From CAIODY01 sp046051225 (GTDB taxonomy: Bacteria; Bacteroidota; Bacteroidia; Chitinophagales; CAIODY01), in NCBI GenBank assembly GCA_046051225.1, contig JBJOOR010000003.1:1-64000 (forward strand): a DNA stretch of 64,000 nt. Direction: 5' to 3'. The notes beneath the pieces are model-generated. The model was not told where the DNA came from, did not search any database, and saw only the letters and a program-made list of their open reading frames with translations. A program made the translations under genes and the position numbers. This document shows, piece by piece, positions 15,183-24,775 of this stretch (positions are counted from its first letter, which is position 1; the number at the start of each line of letters is the position of its first letter).

Positions 15183-18170
15183 ATGTCGGAACCGGTAAAA
15201 ATTTTACGATTAGCAGCAGTTGCAAAAGAATGTAACGTAGGTATAGCCCACGTTGTAGATTTACTTCAACAAAAAGGATTTGAAGTTGAAAATAAACCTA
15301 CAACAAAACTTACCGACGAAATGTATTTGGTATGTTTAAAAGAATATAATGCCGATGCTGCTGCAAAATTAGAAGCATCGACTGTTAATTTTAATAAAGG
15401 GCAACACCATGTAGTGCTTGAAACAAAAAAGAACGACGAGTTTATTGGTACAGGTAAGCAAAAAGACGTTGAGCAAAAAGAAGTGGTAATAAAAAGCACA
15501 GTGATATTACAAGGACCAACTGTGGTAGGTAGATTAGAGAAAAAAGAAGAAAAGAAAATTGAACCTAAAAAGCCAGCAGTGGTAGTTGAAGAGCAAAAAC
15601 CAGTGGTGGAAGATCTTAAAGAAGTAAAATTTGAGCAAAAAGAAGAGCAAAAAATTGAAAAAATAGCTAGTAAAAAAGTAACCCTTGAAGGACCAAAAGT
15701 GGTAGGAAGAGTTACCAATTTAGATGATATTCCTGAAAGCACGAAGCCAGCCGATGAAGCCGAAATGAAGAAAAAAGGCGGTAAGAAAAAAAAGGAAGAA
15801 GAAAAAACGAAAGAAACAAAAGACGAAAAGAAAATTGAGCCCAAAAAGCCAATTATAAACGAGCCAAAACCTTCGCAAACCATTTCATCAACCATTCAAG
15901 AAGTTAGGTTTGCACAAAAAGATGAAACAACTATTGAACCTGAAAAAATTCAAACCAAACGTGTTGAATTAACGGGTCCAAAAGTACAAGGCAAAATAGA
16001 TTTATCAAAAATTGATGATAGCACCAAGCCTATACATAAACCCGAAGACAGACATCAGGCGCATCAAGCACATCAAGCAAATAAGCAACCACGAAAAAGA
16101 ATTCAAAAACCTGAAAGGCTTAAGCCAATCAGTGATGGTTCGCAACCTAATGGTGAGCCTCGTAAGCCCATTACAGCTACTCAAAACCCTGGTGGACATC
16201 ATGGCGGTGGTGGTTTTAATAGAAATAATGATAGAAGACCAAAACGTATTGAAACTGCACCTGTAGATGAAAAAGCAATTCAAGAAAAAATAAGAAATAC
16301 GCTGGCGCAATTAAGCGGTGGCGCATCAAAAAGCAAATCATCTAAATACAGAAAAGAAAAACGTAATGCTCATGCCGAAGCTGCCGCAGCCGAAGCCGAA
16401 GCATCATCGGAAGGAAATATTTTAAACGTAACCGAATTTATTTCAGTAAGTGAATTGGCTACGATGATGAACAAATCTGCCACTGATGTAATCATGGCAT
16501 GTATGAGTTTGGGTGTTGTTGTTTCCATCAATCAGCGATTAGATGCTGAATTGATTGAAGTGGTAACTAGTGAATTTGGTTATGAAGCCAAGTTTATTAG
16601 TGTTGAAGAGGGTGATGCTTTTTTAAGCGAAGTAGATGAACCCGAAGATTTATTGCCTCGTCCACCAATCGTAACCATCATGGGTCACGTAGATCATGGT
16701 AAAACCTCTTTATTAGATTATATTCGAAATGCAAATGTGGTAGCTGGCGAAGCTGGGGGTATTACACAACATATTGGTGCATACGAAGTAACCTTACCTA
16801 ACGGAAAACAAATTACATTTTTAGATACACCAGGGCATGAAGCCTTTACAGCTATGAGGGCAAGGGGTGCTAAAGTAACTGATGTAGCTGTAATTGTGGT
16901 ATCAGCTGATGATGCTGTAATGCCGCAAACCAAAGAAGCTATTAGTCATGCTCAAGCGGCTAATGTGCCTATCATTTTTGCTATTAATAAAATTGATAAA
17001 GACGGCGCCAATCCTGATACTATTCGTCAGCAATTATCGGGTATGAATTTATTGGTTGAAAGTTGGGGTGGTAAAATTCAGGAGCAAGAAATATCAGCTA
17101 AAAAGGGCTTAAACATTGATAAATTATTAGAAAAAATATTGTTAGAAGCCGAAATGTTGGATGTAAAAGCCAATCCGAATAAAGGCGGAATAGGAAGTGT
17201 AATTGAAGCTACATTAGATAAAGGCAGAGGCTATGTAGCTACTATTTTAGTACAAGAAGGAACATTAAGAGTGGGCGATATGATGGTGGCTGGTTCGCAA
17301 TTTGGTAGAATTAAAGCCATGTATAACGAACGTGGCGGTAGATTAACAGAAGCTGGACCATCTACACCTGTGCAAATATTAGGATTAGATGGTGCGCCAC
17401 AAGCTGGTGAAAAATTTAAAGTATTTACGGATGAGCAAGCAGCTAAAGATTTATCGGTAAAACGCCAACAGATTATTCGTGAACAAGGCTACAGAACTAA
17501 AAAACATATTACATTAGATGAAATTGGAAGACGATTGGCGTTGGGTAATTTCAAACAATTAAATGTATTAGTAAAAGCCGATGTGGATGGATCTGTAGAA
17601 GCATTAAGCGATTCGTTAATTAAATTATCGAATAGCGAAATACAATTAAATGTGGTATTAAAAGCGGTAGGGCAAATATCTGAAAGCGATGTATTATTGG
17701 CTTCGGCATCCGATGCTATTGTGATTGGCTTTAATGTACGCCCAAGTATGCAAGCTCGTAAATTAGCCGAACAAGAAAATATTGAAATTAAAAACTACAG
17801 TATTATCTACGATGCTATTAACGATTTGAAAAATGCGATTGAAGGTATGATGGAACCTACGATGGAAGAAAAAATTATTTGTAACATCGAAATTAAAGAG
17901 GTGTTTAAAATTACCAAAGTGGGTACTATTGCAGGTTGCCAAGTACTAGATGGTAAACTTACTAGAAACACAAAAGTAAGAGTGGTACGTGATGGTATTG
18001 TGGTATATAGTGGCGAATTGGCTTCTTTAAAACGCTTTAAAGATGATGCTAAAGAAGTAACCGCTGGTATGGAATGTGGCTTGGGTATCAAAAACTTTAA
18101 CGATATTAAAGTGGGCGATATAGTAGAAGGCTACGAACAAGTAGAAGTTAAAAAGAAGTTAGGCGTATAA
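15183..18170 (+). CDS. infB: Translation initiation factor IF-2
   Basis: 995 residues. A GTPase that places initiator fMet-tRNA on the 30S subunit and promotes subunit joining. An N-terminal IF2N module (L-A-A-V-A-K-E-C-N-V-G-I) is followed by a ~350-residue Lys/Glu-rich linker that contains three or four copies of a loose G-P-x-V-x-G-(R/K) repeat and a Gly/His-rich patch. The G domain starts near residue 495 with G-H-V-D-H-G-K-T-S, then D-T-P-G-H and N-K-I-D. The IF2-specific C-terminal domains follow. Ends at a strong terminator. Confidence 0.98.
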   Translation: MSEPVKILRLAAVAKECNVGIAHVVDLLQQKGFEVENKPTTKLTDEMYLVCLKEYNADAAAKLEASTVNFNKGQHHVVLETKKNDEFIGTGKQKDVEQKEVVIKSTVILQGPTVVGRLEKKEEKKIEPKKPAVVVEEQKPVVEDLKEVKFEQKEEQKIEKIASKKVTLEGPKVVGRVTNLDDIPESTKPADEAEMKKKGGKKKKEEEKTKETKDEKKIEPKKPIINEPKPSQTISSTIQEVRFAQKDETTIEPEKIQTKRVELTGPKVQGKIDLSKIDDSTKPIHKPEDRHQAHQAHQANKQPRKRIQKPERLKPISDGSQPNGEPRKPITATQNPGGHHGGGGFNRNNDRRPKRIETAPVDEKAIQEKIRNTLAQLSGGASKSKSSKYRKEKRNAHAEAAAAEAEASSEGNILNVTEFISVSELATMMNKSATDVIMACMSLGVVVSINQRLDAELIEVVTSEFGYEAKFISVEEGDAFLSEVDEPEDLLPRPPIVTIMGHVDHGKTSLLDYIRNANVVAGEAGGITQHIGAYEVTLPNGKQITFLDTPGHEAFTAMRARGAKVTDVAVIVVSADDAVMPQTKEAISHAQAANVPIIFAINKIDKDGANPDTIRQQLSGMNLLVESWGGKIQEQEISAKKGLNIDKLLEKILLEAEMLDVKANPNKGGIGSVIEATLDKGRGYVATILVQEGTLRVGDMMVAGSQFGRIKAMYNERGGRLTEAGPSTPVQILGLDGAPQAGEKFKVFTDEQAAKDLSVKRQQIIREQGYRTKKHITLDEIGRRLALGNFKQLNVLVKADVDGSVEALSDSLIKLSNSEIQLNVVLKAVGQISESDVLLASASDAIVIGFNVRPSMQARKLAEQENIEIKNYSIIYDAINDLKNAIEGMMEPTMEEKIICNIEIKEVFKITKVGTIAGCQVLDGKLTRNTKVRVVRDGIVVYSGELASLKRFKDDAKEVTAGMECGLGIKNFNDIKVGDIVEGYEQVEVKKKLGV

Positions 18171-18196
18171 TATTTCATAACTCTATTCAACAACTT

Positions 18197-18233
18197 AAAA
18201 TCCCGAAAGAAAATTTTCTTTCGGGATTTTTTT
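18197..18233 (+). terminator. infB terminator
   Basis: AAAATCCCGAAAGAAAA pairs perfectly with the following TTTTCTTTCGGGATTTT and a T-run. The inner bases are an A/T continuation of the stem, leaving a minimal loop. Confidence 0.88.
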
Positions 18234-18334
18234 ATATATTAGTATTGTTAATGTTATTTAGAGGGGAATAGTTGTCGGAAGACAAATTCTGACAACGGCT
18301 ATGCTTTATCTAATGCTTTTAAAATAAAAAACTC

Positions 18335-18826
18335 ATGAAAATAACATTTTTTAACCAAATTTATACTTTGTGGTTTCATTTACTTGGTACACTACTAATT
18401 ATACTTTTTTTTGTTTTTTGTATAAACTTCAGCGAAGTTGCTATTTTAGGAGTTTTTGGTTGGTGGCTTTTTCAAACTATACCAATACTATATCTCCATA
18501 TAGATTATTATTTAAGAAACAAAGGAGAGGAAATAGAGGTAAATAATGATGGAATAAGGATTCGCAATGGAAATATTTCAAAATTTTTTAGTAAAGATGA
18601 AATAAAATATGTTTATGTATATAAGTCTAAAAATATTGAAAAATGGGGATTTCCGTTAATGGGATTAGAGTTTTATTATTTTGCTCGAATAACGATGAAA
18701 TCAGAAGCAGTAATTTTTATAACCTGTCTTATGGGGCGTAATCTTGAAAGTGAATTGCAGAAATTGGAAGGAGTGTTTGTGCAAAAAAAAGGAACATTTT
18801 TCTGTACAACAAGGAGTATTTGGTAA
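18335..18826 (+). CDS. Small membrane protein, PH-like C-terminus
   Basis: 163 residues. Two hydrophobic segments (about 15-37 and 40-60) are followed by a charged, beta-rich cytosolic part containing I-E-V-N-N-D-G-I-R-I-R-N-G and F-S-K-D-E-I-K-Y-V-Y-V-Y, a layout seen in bacterial PH-like membrane proteins. That resemblance is loose. It begins an accessory patch of short low-G+C genes between infB and recO, none of which is recognised. Function unknown. Confidence 0.6.
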   Translation: MKITFFNQIYTLWFHLLGTLLIILFFVFCINFSEVAILGVFGWWLFQTIPILYLHIDYYLRNKGEEIEVNNDGIRIRNGNISKFFSKDEIKYVYVYKSKNIEKWGFPLMGLEFYYFARITMKSEAVIFITCLMGRNLESELQKLEGVFVQKKGTFFCTTRSIW

Positions 18827-18903
18827 TGTATCAATATTACCTATTTTAATAAAACGAGTAAAACAATAAACAGTAATTAAAAAAAATAAGTATATATTCA
18901 ACA

Positions 18904-18998
18904 TTGAAAAACAACAAAACAATAATAGTAGTATTAATAAGCCTTAGCTATAGTATGTGGTATATGGGGTTGTAAAAAATACGACAGGGTATTGCAAG
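18904..18998 (+). pseudogene. Frameshifted lipoprotein N-terminus remnant
   Basis: The DNA aligns with 20289-20360: AAAACAA..., then a GTATTAATA-GCCTTAGCTAT core, then GGTATATGGGGTTGTAAAAA. An extra A after GTATTAATA and other changes shift the frame, so the signal peptide no longer runs into its lipobox. No downstream coding part is recognised. It is a decayed second copy of the lipoprotein at 20283. Confidence 0.6.
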
Positions 18999-19036
18999 AT
19001 ACAGCATTCCAATACTAATTAAATAAATGTACAAGA

Positions 19037-19762
19037 ATGAAAAAAATATTTTTCAAAAGACATACAATTTTAATCTTGTTTATTGCAGTTTTTATATCAA
19101 TAATATCATTTGCAGTTTATAGATATAAAATACTTTTTAACCACACTAAAATTGTTGCTCATTCAAAATTAGAAAAAGAATACGGATTAGTTTTTTTAAA
19201 ATCTGCAAGAGAATTGTTTTCCATGAAAACAATATATGAATCTTCAAATCGAAATCCATTTTTTTTGTATCAAATTTACGATGACACTTCTGCATCATAC
19301 AAATATTCTGTTTTGATGTATAAATATGACAATGGGGTGGATGAGAAATTGGATATAGACACAATGTTAAAATTTAATCTAAATTCAACAACATCATATT
19401 TAGTCGAAAATAAAAAATTATACAATAAAATTATTACTGACTATGATATTGTTTACAATATAAATAATATAGTAAAATTTGGGAAAATATATATTGACAT
19501 GGACGGAAAAAAGGAAAATGTGATTTATGCAAATGATAGTATAATAATATTCAACATTATGGCACATTGTATTACGATTAAATACAGCCAAAATGATAAT
19601 CCAGATTTTATAATAAAGCCATCTAAAACAAAAAACGAACAGCTTTTTAGTTTTGCCTTTATAAAAAAAAGGCAGCAATTATATGTGATGATTTTATCAC
19701 GAAATTATTTTGGTTTTAAATACGATGAAAGGCTTTTGTACAAATTGCTAATCAAGAATTGA
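19037..19762 (+). CDS. Hypothetical membrane-anchored protein
   Basis: 241 residues with one N-terminal hydrophobic segment (about residues 9-28) preceded by lysines and arginines, so it is either an uncleaved anchor or a signal peptide. The remainder is rich in Lys, Asn, Ile and Tyr with no motif recognised. It lies after a decayed lipoprotein fragment and before another small membrane gene. Possible role unknown; it may be recently acquired, as its A+T content is above that of the flanking housekeeping genes. Confidence 0.62.
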   Translation: MKKIFFKRHTILILFIAVFISIISFAVYRYKILFNHTKIVAHSKLEKEYGLVFLKSARELFSMKTIYESSNRNPFFLYQIYDDTSASYKYSVLMYKYDNGVDEKLDIDTMLKFNLNSTTSYLVENKKLYNKIITDYDIVYNINNIVKFGKIYIDMDGKKENVIYANDSIIIFNIMAHCITIKYSQNDNPDFIIKPSKTKNEQLFSFAFIKKRQQLYVMILSRNYFGFKYDERLLYKLLIKN

Positions 19763-19814
19763 TTTAATATAGATACCATAATTACTTATCAACTTTTAAA
19801 ATAATTATTTAAAG

Positions 19815-20252
19815 ATGTTTAATTTTATTTTCTATTTTTTTTATTCTTTAACGCTTCGAAAAAGTTTGAATTTTAGTGATAAAGAAAGACGACTAAAGGG
19901 GGTTATTCATTTTTCTGTTATTGTTTTTTTTTACTTCATGATTGCGCTCAATTCTGTTGAACTTGCTGGTAACAGATGTGAATCTTTAGTGAATCATTTT
20001 ATGCAAATATGTTCTCCCTATTACATAGGGAATTGTTTAGGGTTTATGTTCATCATTACTACTGCATGGCTATTGTATAAATATTATAGCCCAACAAGAA
20101 TTGAAAATGTAAAAAAAAATTATGAGGGTAAAAATATATTCTCAACAGCAAGAGTTATTGCAATTATTAGTATTTATTTAATTATCCCTTTAATAGTGCC
20201 ATTTGTATTAGCAAAAATACATCTACATATTAATATTCATCCTCACCCATAA
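19815..20252 (+). CDS. Hypothetical integral membrane protein
   Basis: 145 residues with three or four hydrophobic stretches (about 3-15, 30-50, 77-97 and 112-132) and a short C-terminus ending H-I-N-I-H-P-H-P. Basic loops (R-L-K-G; K-N-Y-E-G-K-N) suggest an inner-membrane protein. No family recognised. The lipoprotein pseudogene at 20283 starts 30 bases on. Confidence 0.6.
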   Translation: MFNFIFYFFYSLTLRKSLNFSDKERRLKGVIHFSVIVFFYFMIALNSVELAGNRCESLVNHFMQICSPYYIGNCLGFMFIITTAWLLYKYYSPTRIENVKKNYEGKNIFSTARVIAIISIYLIIPLIVPFVLAKIHLHINIHPHP

Positions 20253-20282
20253 AATCTATTTGCAAAACAAAAAAATTCAACC

Positions 20283-20877
20283 ATGAAAAAAAACAAACCA
20301 ATTGTATTATTAATAGCCTTAGCTATGGTATATGGTATATGGGGTTGTAAAAAATACCCCAGTAGGCGGTAAGCTGCATTAGTTGTTGTGAAGATGTAGC
20401 CAAGCATTTGCGTAGCGTCTTCGTTCCGAACATTCGGAACTGCTTGGGTCAAAAAACAAACTATATTTGAACAATGTAAACAGCTACTGAACCAAGCCGT
20501 CACCAAGCACCAACGCTCAAAAGCTATTCGGCAGCTCCGAACGTTCGGAGCGAACGTTCGGAGGGCGACAACAAATACAGCTTGGCTGCTAGGGGAACTT
20601 AAAAACCTATGATGTTGATGTTGTAAATACAAAAGGAGAAATTGAGACTTTAAAATTTGGTGGAGATTTTAGTCAAGAGGGCAATATAGGAACTATTGAT
20701 AACTTTGACATTCAAGGTTCGTCGGGTAACTCCGTGGGATTTAGAACAGTTAAAGACGTTGGCTATTATTTTGGTAAACAAAATAATTTATCGCAATTGA
20801 TTATTAATGGAGCGCCACGAACAACTGGAGCAGCCCCTGGTAAAATAGTACAAATTTTTTTAACAATTAAAAGTTAA
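20283..20877 (+). pseudogene. Lipoprotein gene split by an R1 element
   Basis: The first 25 codons encode a lipoprotein signal (K-N-K-P-I-V-L-L-I-A-L-A-M-V-Y-G-I-W-G-C, Cys22), then the R1 repeat begins and a stop follows after five codons. After the repeat, an open frame from 20593 (after TAG at 20590) reads K-T-Y-D-V-D-V-V-N-T-K-G-E to the stop at 20877, about 95 codons. It has a secreted beta-rich look, with D-V-V-N-T-K-G-E and G-F-R-T-V-K-D-V-G-Y-Y-F-G. Without the element the two pieces would make a protein of roughly 120 residues. A second, frameshifted copy of the signal lies at 18904. Confidence 0.72.
20359..20596. mobile_element. R1 dispersed element, copy A, with terminal inverted repeats
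   Basis: About 238 bases. It begins CCAGTAGGCGGTAAGCTG and its reversed end reads CCCCTAGCAGCCAAGCTG, an imperfect terminal inverted repeat that extends through AAGCTG(C/T)ATT(A/T)GTTGT. Inside are two strong palindromes: GTTCCGAACATTCGGAAC (20423-20440) and GCTCCGAACGTTCGGAGC (20534-20551). It has no coding frame, so it is MITE-like. It splits a lipoprotein gene. Other copies start at 21135 and 44372. No target-site duplication was confidently found. Confidence 0.7.
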
Positions 20878-20879
20878 AA

Positions 20880-21098
20880 ATGGTAATTATTAAAGCATAT
20901 CGTTTCAAAAAAGAAAGCTATCGCATCTCATTAAGGAAGTATTTAATGGAAATATTCAATTTGAGTCCAAAACAATCCAAGGCAATAATTGATAAAATTA
21001 GTTTAAATGAATTAGTCGAATTCACTATAAGAAAAGAAATGGTCAATGAATTCAAGACAAAACTAATTGAATATGGTGTTGTTTTAGTGGAGCAATGA
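20880..21098 (+). CDS. Small protein, L7/L12 C-terminal-like
   Basis: 72 residues, beginning two bases after the split lipoprotein's stop. The pattern beta (I-I-K-A-Y-R), two helices (L-R-K-Y-L-M-E-I-F-N-L-S-P-K-Q-S-K) and a final helix-strand (F-K-T-K-L-I-E-Y-G-V-V-L-V-E) recalls the C-terminal domain of ribosomal protein L7/L12 or ClpS. Resemblance is by eye and weak. Close spacing suggests it was co-transcribed with the now disrupted lipoprotein. Confidence 0.55.
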   Translation: MVIIKAYRFKKESYRISLRKYLMEIFNLSPKQSKAIIDKISLNELVEFTIRKEMVNEFKTKLIEYGVVLVEQ

Positions 21099-21134
21099 GG
21101 TAATGTATCAAAGTATAACCTAATGAATACAAAT

Positions 21135-21345
21135 CCAGTAGGCGGTAAGCTGTATTGTTATCGCTAAGCTAAAGTGTAGCGTTTGTGCATTGGGCTTGGT
21201 GATTAATTGGTTCAAAAAAATAGTAGATGAAAAGCCATCTTACCTAAGCATTACAGAATCGAAGCCAGTTTTAGTGAAAGCAAATAGAAAAACCCAGGTC
21301 GTCCTTGTTTGTATCCAAGCCATGAGCGTTTGCAACGTAAAACCC
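21135..21345. repeat. R1 copy B followed by an R2-like repeat
   Basis: CCAGTAGGCGGTAAGCTGTATT begins a second R1 copy at 21135, diverged after ~25 bases but retaining GTGTAGCGTTTG and GGCTTGGTGA...TTGGTTC, which matches the reversed inner arm of copy A. From about 21296 an R2-like stretch appears: GGTCGTCCTTGTTTG, then CCAAGCCATGAGCGTTTGCA. The region lies between the 72-residue gene and the recO stop and holds no convincing gene. Confidence 0.6.
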
Positions 21346-22056
21346 TTATCCCAAAACACTTTCCAACACATCGGGTGATTTTAGTTTGCCAAAACCAGGA
21401 ATATGAAGAGCAAAATATTCTGCCATTATTTGTAGCATACGTTTGCGTTGTAGGCGATTGTTAATGCTTTCAGCATCGTTTAAAAATTTATTAATTAAAA
21501 GAAAATCATCGCCTTTTAAATATTGCAAATGCGAAGGTATTTCATCTGTCGAAATTCCATTTTGCATATCAAAATACAAATGGGTATTGTCGCTTAATAC
21601 ATTGGGATAAAAGCCCAAAAGTCTGCACAAATCGAGCATAAATTGCAAATGAAACGATGCTGATATTTTTGTAGCTACATCTAAATATTGTAATTGCTCT
21701 ACCACCCAATCAAATAATTCTTGATGATTTTCATCTTCATGAATGGCTTTGTATAAAAGCTCGGCAATAAAAAAAGCCATGGTGTTTTTTACTACATCAA
21801 ATGATATTTGCTGAAAATGAAAAGCTGGTTTCATTTCGCTGATACGTTCTAGTTTTTTTTGTTCGTGTTTGTACACTACCAAATCTAAAACGGTAAGCGG
21901 TTGTAGCAAAGCCGCTTTGCCGCCGCCCTTGTTGGTTCTTACGCTATTAATAAGATACGATTGCCTACCAAATTTTTCGGTATAAATAGTAGCTACCACA
22001 CTCGATTCACGAAATGGGATAGTTTTTAAAACAATACCTAAGGTTTTGTGTAGCAA
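21346..22056 (-). CDS. recO: DNA repair protein RecO
   Basis: 236 residues, usual length. RecO anneals single strands and loads RecA with RecR in the RecF pathway. The N-terminal OB-fold shows G-I-V-L-K-T-I-P-F-R-E-S-S and I-Y-T-E-K-F-G-R-Q-S-Y-L, and basic R-T-N-K-G-G-G-K-A-A-L-L-Q-P-L. The helical C-terminal half includes F-M-L-D-L-C-R-L-L-G-F-Y-P. The zinc-binding cysteines found in some RecO proteins are not present. Its stop lies at the edge of an R2-like repeat. Confidence 0.94.
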   Translation of the reverse strand: MLHKTLGIVLKTIPFRESSVVATIYTEKFGRQSYLINSVRTNKGGGKAALLQPLTVLDLVVYKHEQKKLERISEMKPAFHFQQISFDVVKNTMAFFIAELLYKAIHEDENHQELFDWVVEQLQYLDVATKISASFHLQFMLDLCRLLGFYPNVLSDNTHLYFDMQNGISTDEIPSHLQYLKGDDFLLINKFLNDAESINNRLQRKRMLQIMAEYFALHIPGFGKLKSPDVLESVLG

Positions 22057-22130
22057 AAAAATGTAGCTTTTAGTAGGCTGTAAAGTTGAATGAATTTAAC
22101 ATCTTATGCAATAAGCTAAAGTTCATTTTT

Positions 22131-22138
22131 TATCTTTG
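22131..22138 (+). promoter_or_regulatory. -7 element of the TonB-receptor gene
   Basis: TATCTTTG fits TAnnTTTG, 60 bases before the ATG at 22199. No clear -33 box at the right distance. Confidence 0.45.
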
Positions 22139-22198
22139 TTGAAATAGTATTTTCAATAAAAATAAATACGAAGCAACGATTTTTTTCGTTGAAGCAAG

Positions 22199-24715
22199 AT
22201 GCAAATTAGATACAAAATAATATTGGGGTTATTACTACTACTTCATGCGTTGCCATTATTGGCGCAGCAAAAAGCAAAAGTATTTGGCGTAGTAAAAAAT
22301 GAAAATGGGCAAATGATGGATATTGTTTCGGTATCTGTAGTAGGCACTACAAATGGCGTACGAACAGGCAATACAGGCTTTTATTTAGTTGAAATACCTG
22401 TAGGCATGCCATCCACCATAGCTTTTTCATTTGTAGGGTTTGAAACCCAATTTATAACATTAACACCTCAACCCAATGAAGAAAAACAAATAGATATTGT
22501 ATTAAAATTAAAAACACATTTTTTGCATGATGTAAATATTCGTTCGCAATTAGAAAGGGTTGAAGGCATGACACCTATTGAACCCAAACAAATAGAATTG
22601 ATGATAAATGCAAGTGGCAATTTAGAAGGGGTGTTAAGAGCTTCGGGTTTAGCCAGTTCTAGCAATGAATTAAGTTCGCAGTATAGTGTACGGGGTGGCA
22701 ACTTTGATGAAAACATGGTGTATGTAAATGATTTTGAGATATATCGTCCATTTTTAATTAGAAGTGGGCAACAGGAAGGATTAACTTTTGCCAACCCCGA
22801 TTTAGTAAGCAATCTTAAGTTTTCGGCAGGTGGCTTTCAAGCAAAATATGGCGATAAGCTTTCGTCTGTTTTAGATATTACCTACAAGCAACCCAAAGAT
22901 TTTTCGGGCAGTATTTCGGCAAGTTTATTGGGGCAAGCCATATCGCTGCAAGGCACAAGCAAAAACCGAAGATTTAGTTGGATAACAGGATTTAGAAATA
23001 AAACCAATCAAATTTTATTAAAAAGCCAACCCATTGAAGGCGAATACCGACCAGTGTTTTACGATTATCAATTATTTACCACTTATACTTTTAGCGATAA
23101 ATTTGAAATGCAGGCTATTGCAAATATTAACCAAAATAAATTCAGATTTGTACCACAATCTGAAACTACTTCATTCGGATTAGTCAATCAAACCGTACGA
23201 TTAGAAGTTTTTTTTGATGGAAATGAAATAGATAAATTTAATACCATGATGGGTGGCTTATCAGGAATTTATCGCCCACGAAAAAATGTAAAACTTAAAT
23301 TCATGACATCGGCATTCCAATCAAATGAAGATGAAACATTTGATATTTTAGGTTATTATAGAATTGGCGAAGTGCAAACAGATATTAGCAAACCCAATTA
23401 CAACAATATAAAAAAGAGTTTGGGCGTAGGCACTTATCAAGATTATGCTCGAAATTTTTTAGATGCTAATGTGGTAAACGTATCACATCATGGCACCGTA
23501 TATTATACTAATAATACTTTAAGCTGGGGCATTACAGCCCAACATGAATATATTCATGATAGAATAAAAGAATGGCATAGATTAGATTCGGCAGGTTATG
23601 CCATACCTTATTCTGATTCATTGGTAAATGTGTATTCATACCTAAAAACAAATGTAACACTGCCATCATATCGCTTCAATGGCTATGTACAAAATGCATT
23701 TAATTTTACAGATACATCGCATTTTAAATTAATTGCTGGCGCTCGATTTAGCTATTGGGATGTAAATAAAGAATGGCTAATAAGCCCAAGAGCACAGTTT
23801 ACTATTATACCCGATTGGAAAAACGATGTAGTGTTTAGATTTGGTACGGGCATCTATAATCAACCACCATTTTATAGAGAACTAAGAGACCTAGATGGCG
23901 TTGTACATTTAGATGTAAAAGCACAAAAATCTTATCAAATAGTAGCTGGTTCAGATTATAATATAAAAATATGGAAACGTAAATTCACGTTTACATCCGA
24001 AGCTTATTACAAATATTTATGGGATGTGGTGCCTTATGAAGTAGATAATGTACGTGTAAAATATTTTGGTAAAAATGATGCCATAGCCTATGCTACAGGT
24101 ATTGATTTGCGCTTGCATGGTGAGTTTGTAAAAGATGCCGATTCGTGGGTTAGCCTTTCGTATTTAAACACAAAAGAAAATTTGAAAGACGATTATATTA
24201 ATGTTACTTTAAATAAAAATCATGAAATAATTGACCCTCGAATACCTAGTGTAGGAGCCAACTCACAAGATAAAACCGCTGTGGCAGATACAACACTACA
24301 CCCAGGCTGGATAAGAAGACCAACCGACCAACGCATTAATTGCAGCATATTTTTTAGCGATTATTTACCTAAACATCCTAATTATCAAGTGCATCTTAAT
24401 TTAATATTTGGTAGTGGTTTGCCATTTGGGCCGCCTGACCACAATCGTTATCGCGATACATTAACTATTCCACCATACAGAAGAGTAGATGTTGGATTTT
24501 CGGCACAATTATTCGATGGAAGCAAAGAGAAATATAAGCACAAAAAAGTTCATCAAATAAAATCGGTGTGGGCAAGTTTAGAAATTTTTAATTTATTGGG
24601 TGTAAGCAATACAGTAAGTTATCAATGGATAAAAGATATTTATAACACCACTTATGCAGTGCCTAATTATCTTACAGCCCGACGGCTGAATATTAAATTA
24701 ACCTGTAAGTTTTAA
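22199..24715 (+). CDS. TonB-dependent outer-membrane receptor
   Basis: 838 residues. Signal peptide (K-I-I-L-G-L-L-L-L-L-H-A-L-P-L-L-A cleaved before Q-Q), a carboxypeptidase-like regulatory domain (V-F-G-V-V-K-N-E-N-G-Q-M...V-G-F-E-T-Q-F) at about 27-110, a plug domain including S-Q-Y-S-V-R-G-G-N-F-D-E-N-M-V-Y-V-N-D, and a long beta-barrel ending in an aromatic C-terminus (I-K-L-T-C-K-F). It should take up an unidentified ligand across the outer membrane using TonB. No SusD partner follows, so it is not a polysaccharide locus. The next open frame starts in the same phase after its stop. Confidence 0.93.
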   Translation: MQIRYKIILGLLLLLHALPLLAQQKAKVFGVVKNENGQMMDIVSVSVVGTTNGVRTGNTGFYLVEIPVGMPSTIAFSFVGFETQFITLTPQPNEEKQIDIVLKLKTHFLHDVNIRSQLERVEGMTPIEPKQIELMINASGNLEGVLRASGLASSSNELSSQYSVRGGNFDENMVYVNDFEIYRPFLIRSGQQEGLTFANPDLVSNLKFSAGGFQAKYGDKLSSVLDITYKQPKDFSGSISASLLGQAISLQGTSKNRRFSWITGFRNKTNQILLKSQPIEGEYRPVFYDYQLFTTYTFSDKFEMQAIANINQNKFRFVPQSETTSFGLVNQTVRLEVFFDGNEIDKFNTMMGGLSGIYRPRKNVKLKFMTSAFQSNEDETFDILGYYRIGEVQTDISKPNYNNIKKSLGVGTYQDYARNFLDANVVNVSHHGTVYYTNNTLSWGITAQHEYIHDRIKEWHRLDSAGYAIPYSDSLVNVYSYLKTNVTLPSYRFNGYVQNAFNFTDTSHFKLIAGARFSYWDVNKEWLISPRAQFTIIPDWKNDVVFRFGTGIYNQPPFYRELRDLDGVVHLDVKAQKSYQIVAGSDYNIKIWKRKFTFTSEAYYKYLWDVVPYEVDNVRVKYFGKNDAIAYATGIDLRLHGEFVKDADSWVSLSYLNTKENLKDDYINVTLNKNHEIIDPRIPSVGANSQDKTAVADTTLHPGWIRRPTDQRINCSIFFSDYLPKHPNYQVHLNLIFGSGLPFGPPDHNRYRDTLTIPPYRRVDVGFSAQLFDGSKEKYKHKKVHQIKSVWASLEIFNLLGVSNTVSYQWIKDIYNTTYAVPNYLTARRLNIKLTCKF

Positions 24716-24775
24716 AACCTTAAGATTTCATCAACCATTAAAAAACTTTTTAAAATATTATCCATTATAGTTTTA

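Noticed and set aside
15266..15895. 209-codon minus-strand frame opposite infB
   Set aside because: Ser/Phe-rich mirror of the Lys/Glu-rich IF-2 linker; IF-2 on the plus strand is certain.
21190..21378. 62-codon plus-strand frame after R1 copy B
   Set aside because: Lies in repeat sequence and runs into recO on the other strand.
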